Positions 57,301 through 64,000 of a stretch of DNA of 64,000 nucleotides are shown piece by piece. The position numbers were made by a program, and so were the translations under genes. The notes under the pieces are model-generated. The model was not told the origin of the DNA. It made no database searches and saw nothing but the letters and a program-made list of their open reading frames with translations. The stretch is from Ligustrum vulgare. Taxonomy: Eukaryota; Streptophyta; Magnoliopsida; Lamiales; Oleaceae. The stretch is from contig OY743183.1 of assembly GCA_963555705.1 (NCBI GenBank), forward strand, positions 45,931,466 through 45,995,465, read 5' to 3'. Position 1 is the stretch's first letter, and each line of letters begins with the position of its first letter.

Positions 57301-58429
57301 TAAAGTAGAGCAAATTGAATCAATTGACTGCAGAAAACAAACTGTCTTAGATCTCTGCTAAGGATTTAGTTTCTTCTCGATATATATATTGGTGCTCGAG
57401 GGCAAGTCTAGGTACTGTTCTTTAGCTACATCAGTTACATGCATTACTGCTTCCTGCCAATAAAATACTCTTTTTTTTTATTTTTAATCTTATGAATGTG
57501 AAAAACAGATTTTATCTTTAATTCCTCGTCTCCTTACCCCTCTAGATTCGTATATTGTCTTATAATATAAGTTCAACACAGGTACATTCATGGACTTGCT
57601 CCTGATGCTTATGAGAACACTTTCTCCCCAGGAGCTTTTGGAAGCATCGGAGGCCTCAAATTGGGCTCTAGTGTCGGCAGCAGCGCATGGTATCTAACCC
57701 CACCTCAACTACCGTCAAGCCCTTCTGTGAAACAGAAATCTGATTCTCAGTTTCTGGGCCACTCATCCCCCCAACTACATATGCCGCATGCTTTCGTGCC
57801 TGTTGACACCATGGTGTCAAAGCAACATGAACAACACTGTTTATTTGGCAGTGATATTGGTTCAACTGGACCAGCAAAGCAAGAGCAACATTCTGTGCAT
57901 CCCTTCTTCAGTGAATGGCCTACATCTAAGGAATCATGGTCCAATTTGGATGACAATGAATCCAACAAAAATGCATTCTCTACTACCCAGTTGTCCATCT
58001 CAATTCCACGGTCGTCTTCTGAATTTTCTTCAGGGAGTGGTTGTTCCCCAAATGGTGAGTTTCAAATACTCTAATGAATCAACACTTCTAGCTCATAGTG
58101 CGTGTGCGGTATGCATTACTCAACAAGACTAGCTAGACATTATGACAAACGATTTTAGAGCCCATTTGGTCCCATGTAGTTTTTTCAAAATTTTGAGGAA
58201 TTTTGGAGTTTGGGAAGAATATGTGGTTGAAAAATAATTGAAAAGTGTGAAAATGGCTGGTTCCATCGAAATATGTGGTTGAAAATTAAAGTGAGGAAAA
58301 TTTGAAAAAATTGAATAGGACCAAATAGGCTCTTAATTTCTTAATATTGTTTGTTAAGCATCATCTAATCCTTCCTACCAAATGTTCTAATCTGAAACCT
58401 GTGGTTTTGTGCTGGATGCAGATGCTTGA
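54351..58429 (+). CDS. GRF: GROWTH-REGULATING FACTOR (GRF) transcription factor, complete, four exons
   Basis: The exons are 54351-54582, 55086-55461, 57582-58054 and 58422-58429, joining in frame to 362 residues. GRFs are plant transcription factors that promote cell proliferation in leaves and other organs. They act with GIF coactivators, which bind the QLQ domain. The QLQ domain is at residues 27-62 ([20 protein letters not shown]). The WRC domain is at 89-131, with the C-C-C-H zinc set Cys95, Cys105, Cys116, His119 and the basic nuclear-localisation stretch HRGRNRSRK. The C-terminal half is Ser/Gln/Pro-rich, as in transactivation regions. The last exon holds only two codons plus the stop. 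All splice sites are GT-AG. An miR396 site lies at the end of the WRC coding sequence. Which GRF paralogue this is cannot be settled here. Confidence 0.96.
55228..55249 (+). promoter_or_regulatory. miR396 target site in GRF exon 2
   Basis: CCGTTCAAGAAAGCCTGTGG followed by AA is the conserved GRF target of miR396, including the one-base bulge typical of GRF sites. It encodes RSRKPVE just after the WRC histidine. It predicts post-transcriptional repression of this gene in mature tissue. Confidence 0.93.
58158..58332. mobile_element. Tourist-like MITE in GRF intron 3 (175 bp)
   Basis: Left end GAGCCCATTTGGTCCCATG and right end read inverted GAGCCTATTTGGTCCTATT. TTA flanks both sides (58155-58157 and 58333-58335). 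It fills almost half of the 367-base intron. Confidence 0.93.
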
Positions 58430-59442
58430 AGATGGATGATTATAATAAATAATCCGATCAGTCCTTGCTGCTGGCAAATCGATAGCTTATGTACTGTCAT
58501 GTTTTTTAAGTGACATGGGACAAATCTGGTTGTGATGTAAAATTCGTGGATGTTCTGAGTTCAACATGGGGAATAAATGTATTTTCCTGGCATCGCCTAG
58601 GATCTTATAATATCTGCTTCGCTGCAAGTTGTGGGATATCTCCTACAAAAAGATCGAGAGCATGTAAATGGACAGGCGCATGTTTTAATTAATTTCATTA
58701 GACTGTTTGCGCTGATGTCTTGTTTGTAGATCAAACATCAATGCTGTGTAGCCTGTATGGTTCTTCTATATCTAGATACAATAATTGGATATTGAAGTTG
58801 TTTTGGAATGTATTGCTTTTAACTTATCCTTTATATTATTGATGTTGACCTGTGTTATCGTCTCTATTCCTATCTTTTGGTGGGAGCTAATCTCGGGAAG
58901 AAACTGTGTGTGTCATTATATGGAATTCTCTTATTGACGTTAAAAAAAGTCAAAAGGAATACGTATGCACGATAATGTTAGGGTCTGAATGGTAAGGTTT
59001 ATTTTTATTTATATTATTATTATTATTTTTGTAGAAGAGGTTTTGAAAAAATTATCTTAGCTGTTATTTAAAAACTAATTTTTAAATTGGAGGAAATTAT
59101 ACTGGACTAACCTTCTCTGGACACTGCTTAGATTTGTGGAAACAAAAAAAAAAAAAAAAATTGTCAAATGGATCAAATAGCTTTTGACTTCTTAGAAGTC
59201 CTTTTACTTGGTGTTCTCTATTCTAAATTTCTAAACGTCAACGCTTGCTTTAACTTGAGTGTTCGTTCGGTCCAGCACCCTGGCCAGGATGATCAAAACT
59301 AATCTGTTTTGGCCCTTTGGGGTTCTATTGAAGTTATTCATAAGCATTGGGAAAAGCAAAAGCATATCTAGAAGCCAATAAATAGAGTCAAAAAAAATTA
59401 TTTAGTGAAAGTCAAATAGTCAAGTAAAATAAGGATTTCAGT
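58430..59442. other. GRF 3' UTR and spacer
   Basis: The first few hundred bases are probably GRF 3' UTR. 59160-59212 (TTGTCAAATGGATCAAATAG ...) is repeated at 59851-59906, on the other side of the hAT-like element. No further gene seen. Confidence 0.5.
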
Positions 59443-59832
59443 TAGGGCTGGGCAAAAACTGACCCAACCCGCCGAACCCGTCCAAACCGATCGGTTTGGG
59501 TCGGTTTTTCTTGAAAATTGGGTTGGGTTGGGTTTTTTTTTTTTTAATTTTTTTCGGGTTGGGTCGGGTATAGTTTTTTTTTTTGTAATGAAACTTGACT
59601 TATTTAAATATTGATTGAATATATTTTAATTTTATTAGGAAGTGTTCAATTTATTGAATCTTTGGTTATTGTAGTGTACATAATTGATTTGAATTAAAGA
59701 TAGATTCATGAGTTTTTTTTTTTTTTTTCAAAAATTTTACTAATTGGGCCAAAGTCCAACCCGACCGAAATTTGGTGGGTTGGGTTCGGGTTGGGCAAAA
59801 AACCGACCCAACCCAACCCACGCCCACCCCTA
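59443..59832. mobile_element. Non-autonomous hAT-like element (390 bp), perfect 8-bp target duplication
   Basis: ATTTCAGT at 59435-59442 recurs at 59833-59840. The ends are TAGGGCTGGGCA and, read inverted, TAGGGGTGGGCG. Both subterminal regions are arrays of a GGTTGGGTC/GACCCAACC motif in opposite orientation (59458-59570 and 59755-59822). Confidence 0.92.
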
Positions 59833-59840
59833 ATTTCAGT

Positions 59841-61812
59841 TGAACAAAAAATTGTCAAATGGATCAAAATTAGCTTTTGACCTCTTAAAAGTCCTTTCAA
59901 ATAACTATATTCTTTTTTTTTTTTTTTTTTTGTTAGATATTTTTGTCTCATTGAGTTTTTATCAAACAATGTTTTAACGAGACAAATATTTTGTAATATG
60001 TCATTCAAGGGGAGTGTTGTAAATATTATATTGTATTAGTGAATGATAGTTGTACCCTTATAACCCTAACATTATTACCATGCATATCCCTTGTTTCCCC
60101 TATGCTACTTTTGTCTACTGTGTAATAAACGACTTGCAAACGAATATATATGATATTCTTCAATGATATCTACTTCCGTCTAATAATGCTAATTAAATAT
60201 GTTGTAAGTGAATATTTGATATGGTTTACCTTATATCGATTTTCAAGTCTTGTCAAGTATACCAAGTTGTATTATTTCACTTCATGTATATGTTTTGTGT
60301 TAGCTCTTTGTAGACAAGCACGAGTGATTTTTGAAGGACTTCTCCCTGCGGATCAAATGCATAGATTTGTGATTGTGTAAAAAATGTCTGGGTGGAATCT
60401 TCAATGCAAAGAAGTCTAATAAGAAATCATATACTATGGGAAAATTATATAAATAGATAATTATTTTCTCACGTTCATTGCTTGATAACTTATCAAAGTA
60501 TTGATCATGGCTTTTTTCTTCTCTTTTTCCCACGGAGGCAATGTATATGTAAATTCTCATTATTGTGAATATTGGACATGCGTAGTGGCAATTGAGAAGA
60601 ATTTGCATTGCAAATAAGAGGTGAAGTAAACCTTTTATCTTTCTATTGTTGATACACAAATTAGATCATGTGCACTCAATATACTAAATAAAACTTGTCA
60701 AAATACATTTAGACAGTGTGTTGTTACATGCACTCTAAATGTTGATAGAATGTTAACAAGATTGATTTTTATGTTTCATATTTTGTTTAAAGGCGATTCA
60801 AGGTGATGTGTTTTCTAATGAGAAGTTAATGATTTCTTTAAAAATTGCAACTTTTCATGATAATATTTGTGATTGTCATTGTTGGGACAATGTTGCTCTT
60901 AACATTTATCAACACAAGTCCAGTTAATTGGACCTACTTATTGCAACTTAAAATGTACTCTTCCTTAGAGAAATGTTTGCCCATGAGACATGCTATTATG
61001 GAGTGTAAGGTATTTTCTATGTATGTCGTAGTAATATATAAAACAATACGACAAACAGTGATTCTTCTAAACTTTATGTGAATATTGGATATGCTATACT
61101 TTAATCATTCAATTGCTTATTTATTGACTTAAAATATAGGAAAGAAAAGAAAATCATAGAGGAAATACAAAATCACATTCAAAGCATGTGTTTCAAACTA
61201 GTTTCAATAAAAAGTCGTTATTTACTTAAGACAATGAACTGAATAACAAATGACTAGAAATCTCACAATTAAACTTTTTCCAATTAATTCGTAGTGTTTT
61301 TCACCTCGCTAGCAGCAATTGAAAATAAAATATATATATATAAACAAATTTACGTCACCTGAGTATAAAAAATTCCACATGAAAAAAATAAATTGGCCAA
61401 CACATGAGGAAGTCTTTACACTTGTAGCTCAGGTAATGGGGTAATTCGTACAAGAACAATTTTTTGTGCTCCAGTTATCATAAATCTATGACTCAAGGCA
61501 CTCGAAGTCTCTACTCAACAGCATTTGATGCCACACTTTAATAAATAGTTTGTGAACATGAAAAATAGGCTAGATAAATTTAATATATCAACATATATAC
61601 TGACACAACCTGAAAAACCTCACAATAATTCATTAATTAATAATATTTTTTATTAATTCGAAGTTGCACACCACACAGAAATCTCAAAAAAACTTAAAAC
61701 AAGCTCAAACATTTGCAGTATAATAATATTTATTCAACAAACCAAGGATTATTGACTAGAAATTACTAGGGTGGGAACACCGGACTAACTTGTGCAACCA
61801 GGGAGAATTCCT
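59841..61812. other. Spacer between the GRF and kinase genes
   Basis: AT-rich intergenic sequence. Near 60305-60380 a short open stretch reads CRQARVIFEGLLPADQMHRF on the plus strand, which looks protein-like but is not assigned. The last part before 61813 should be the kinase 3' UTR (minus strand). No structural RNA or terminal repeats recognised. Confidence 0.45.
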
Positions 61813-63903
61813 TCATCCCGCCACTTTCCTGGAATAAACTCTTCCGGGAAGAATTTCTTGTGATCTTCTAGTGAATACATCAGATTGGCGATGCCACCCT
61901 CCGGTCTTCAAGGGTGGAGGCACTGATGGCTTTGCTAGTGGCCTGCCCGACCCAACTGTCATATTTGTAAACTTCCCAGTTGCATCTGAAACTCCACTCG
62001 TCTTCGCCAAGTAAGCAGCTGCTGAATAAACATACAAAGCCAATTATTTAATAACCCTTTTTGATACAAAATCTAAATCAAAGTCAACAATCAATCTTAA
62101 TCATATATTTCATGGGACCCACAACTTTTTAATCACACTTCTCATCAATTTTTTATCAAAATCTACTAAAAATCTAATTTTATTATCCACCAAACAACAA
62201 GGGCATAATAAGAAACAGAGCATAATATGCATTTGTTTGGTATATATTCATTTTAAAGATTATTATTTTTTTTTTAAATGGTGATTTTTAGGTGAATGTG
62301 TAATTAAAAAGTATGGAATCCTTTTTTGAGTTCATTTGGAATATTATTTTTATATTGATAAATGTGTGGTTGAAATTAAGAAAGAAAAAAATGTGATAAA
62401 AATCTAAAGGGGCTCAAACAGGGGCTATATATAGACGAGCATTGGTAGTAAATCATGAGCACAACAATGGCAATATGAAACAAATACATGCTTTCATCAA
62501 CTGATTCATCTCAGAATACACCAATAATAGCTTCACAACTACGTAATTTTAAACATACTATCTAAACTTAGAAAATTGAGGTGAAGATTGAAGTTAGCAA
62601 TGCCCGAAACCAAGAACTTAAAAAGAACCATAAAATGAGTAGAGTGTAATACTTACATGGGCCATTCAATGCAGGTGGCCGATATTTTGGCTGTTGCTTC
62701 ACAGAATTGAAGTTCTTGTCATTCTCAATTACATCCTGATCCATTATTAAACGTGATGAATTAAACATTAGGAAAAGAAACCTGAAATTAACAACAAATT
62801 GCTACTGTGCATGCATTTAATTGACACAATCTATTTCACAACTCACCAGATTATTCATGTCCAACTTCCTTTGAACACCTGTAAAAGAAGAAAGATTATA
62901 TCACAACCTCATACGTAAAACACCACCACCTGCCCAGCCCTTTCCGTCCAACCCGAAACGAAGAAAGAAGAAAAAACAAACTGCAGAGATAAATATGAAT
63001 AGATATAAATCTGAATACACTTTAGAGAACAAAAGAAATAGATAATTACTCCATCCTCACTCCACTTCTTTCTTACAAACAAAACACTCCCGTATTTTTA
63101 GATAATCGCTCCAGAATCTCGTACTCCGTGAAAACAGATAACAAAAATACGTTTTATAGACGGTTACACAATTCAACAACCACTAACCACCAAAAACTAC
63201 AAAGATCATATTGTAAACACTACACCTGCATTCAAAGTTGAAAGCAGCTTGGCAGAAGAAAATTTGTTCACGGGCTTTGGGTTCATTGAACTCCCAGGAT
63301 ATCTCCTATCATATTTATGTTCCAGAGATCCCCTTGTTCCAGCTGCAATAAATCAAGATCATAACCAACTAAACATTTAACAATGAAGGAAAGTGATATC
63401 AAATGTTGAAGGACTTACCAGGAGGTGTTCTTGCAACAGCAGCTTTAGAGCGAACTGATGATGGAACATAATAGCAACTCTGCAACATTAAAGAAACAGT
63501 TAATCTCTGTCACAATGACAAAACTACTACTACAAATTTTGTTAAATAATGGAACTCTAAAATATTGGTAATACAATAACCTGGAAAAAAGGGTGTTGAA
63601 GGACCTCCAAGGCCGTTGGCCTCTTGCATGGATCCCATGAACAAAGTGACTACATTTTAACACCAGGAAAAGAAAATTATAACATAAAAATTCAAAAAAG
63701 TATCATAAAATAAGCTTCCATTTCAAGAATACTCCTTTAAGGCATGCAAAAATTTTAGACAGATAAGAGGGGGAGGGGGGAGGAAAAAGAGGGGGAGAGA
63801 TGGAGAGCATGGCATCAGGGTTTTAAGCACCACTTACTGTAATAAGGTCAATTGCATCCTCACTAACACCCGGTATTAACAGAGAAAGATTGACACCAAC
63901 AAC
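61813..63903 (-). CDS. RCK-family protein kinase (MAK/MHK-like, CDKF;4 type), 3' part only
   Basis: Seven exons on the minus strand: 63903-63838, 63649-63581, 63479-63419, 63342-63226, 62878-62847, 62735-62657 and 62021-61813. They join in frame to 210 residues and a TGA. The first two give the end of a Ser/Thr kinase domain: [20 protein letters not shown] and [20 protein letters not shown], the last helices of subdomain XI with its conserved arginine. The rest is the long basic tail of this family: [42 protein letters not shown] and, at the end, [13 protein letters not shown]. The ATP-binding and catalytic exons lie beyond the right edge. Position 63904-64000 reads as intron. The family is related to male germ-cell-associated kinase. 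The substrate is unknown. Confidence 0.88.
62229..62425. mobile_element. Tourist-like MITE in the intron before the last exon of the kinase gene (197 bp)
   Basis: Starts GCATTTGTTTGGTATATATT and ends GGGGCTCAAACAGGGGC (inverted GCCCCTGTTTGAGCCCC). TAT flanks both sides (62226-62228 and 62426-62428). It contains TGTGTGGTTGAAATTAAGAA, shared with the other members. Confidence 0.85.
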
Positions 63904-64000
63904 CTGTACATCAAGACATGCAGAAGGTACAAGAGAGGTAATCAAATTTATTTATCCGAAGAACATATGGTCACCACAAGATACATTCCGGATCTCATAT

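Noticed and set aside
1..64000. tRNA, rRNA, snoRNA or microRNA genes
   Set aside because: I looked for tRNA arm motifs, rRNA blocks and long hairpins and saw none convincing besides the intronic fold-back element. A covariance-model scan would be the decisive test.

Overview
This is a piece of plant nuclear genome, very likely a dicot. The protein-coding genes are split by introns, and most of the remaining sequence is transposable elements. I support four host genes. (1) A complete four-exon pinoresinol-lariciresinol reductase (PLR) gene, minus strand, 22429-25596. (2) A complete seven-exon MOB1 kinase-activator gene, minus strand, 28901-36894, with introns swollen by repeats. (3) A complete four-exon GROWTH-REGULATING FACTOR (GRF) gene, plus strand, 54351-58429, with an intact miR396 site. 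(4) The 3' seven exons of a MAK/MHK-type (RCK family) protein kinase gene, minus strand, 61813-63903, continuing past the right edge. PLR is a lignan-pathway enzyme, and this copy reads closest to asterid PLRs as I remember them. That is only a weak hint about the species.

Layout. 1-4265 holds broken pieces of host genes (an IQM-type exon and two exons of a plastid inorganic pyrophosphatase) and ends in a Helitron 3' terminus. 4266-21444 is a decayed Ty3/gypsy element (A), read on the minus strand. It has gag, protease, RT, two RNase H parts and integrase, plus an opposite-strand plant-mobile-domain (PMD) gene at its 3' side. Four later elements sit inside A: a Tourist-like MITE, two short hAT-like elements and a 2.8-kb solo LTR. 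The PLR gene follows, then a truncated second copy of that long LTR, then MOB1. Next come another hAT-like element (37116-38005) and a minus-strand Helitron terminus next to a captured heavy-metal-ATPase fragment. 40029-52672 is a full-length Ty3/gypsy element (B) with two LTRs and a perfect 5-bp target duplication. Its coding regions are broken by stops and frameshifts, and it carries its own opposite-strand gene (Transposase_28 type). GRF and the kinase gene occupy the right end, separated by repeat-rich spacer with a fourth hAT-like element.

The most notable patterns are these. Both retroelements look like the Tat lineage (duplicated RNase H and an opposite-strand extra gene after pol), yet their extra genes come from different families. 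Four separate hAT-like elements share TAG...CTA ends, 8-bp target duplications and dense subterminal arrays of a short motif that differs in each element. Five Tourist-like MITEs have clear TNA target duplications, three of them in introns of the host genes. Four in-frame stops in element B are best explained as CAG to TAG changes. I found no clear rRNA, tRNA, CRISPR or bacterial-type feature.
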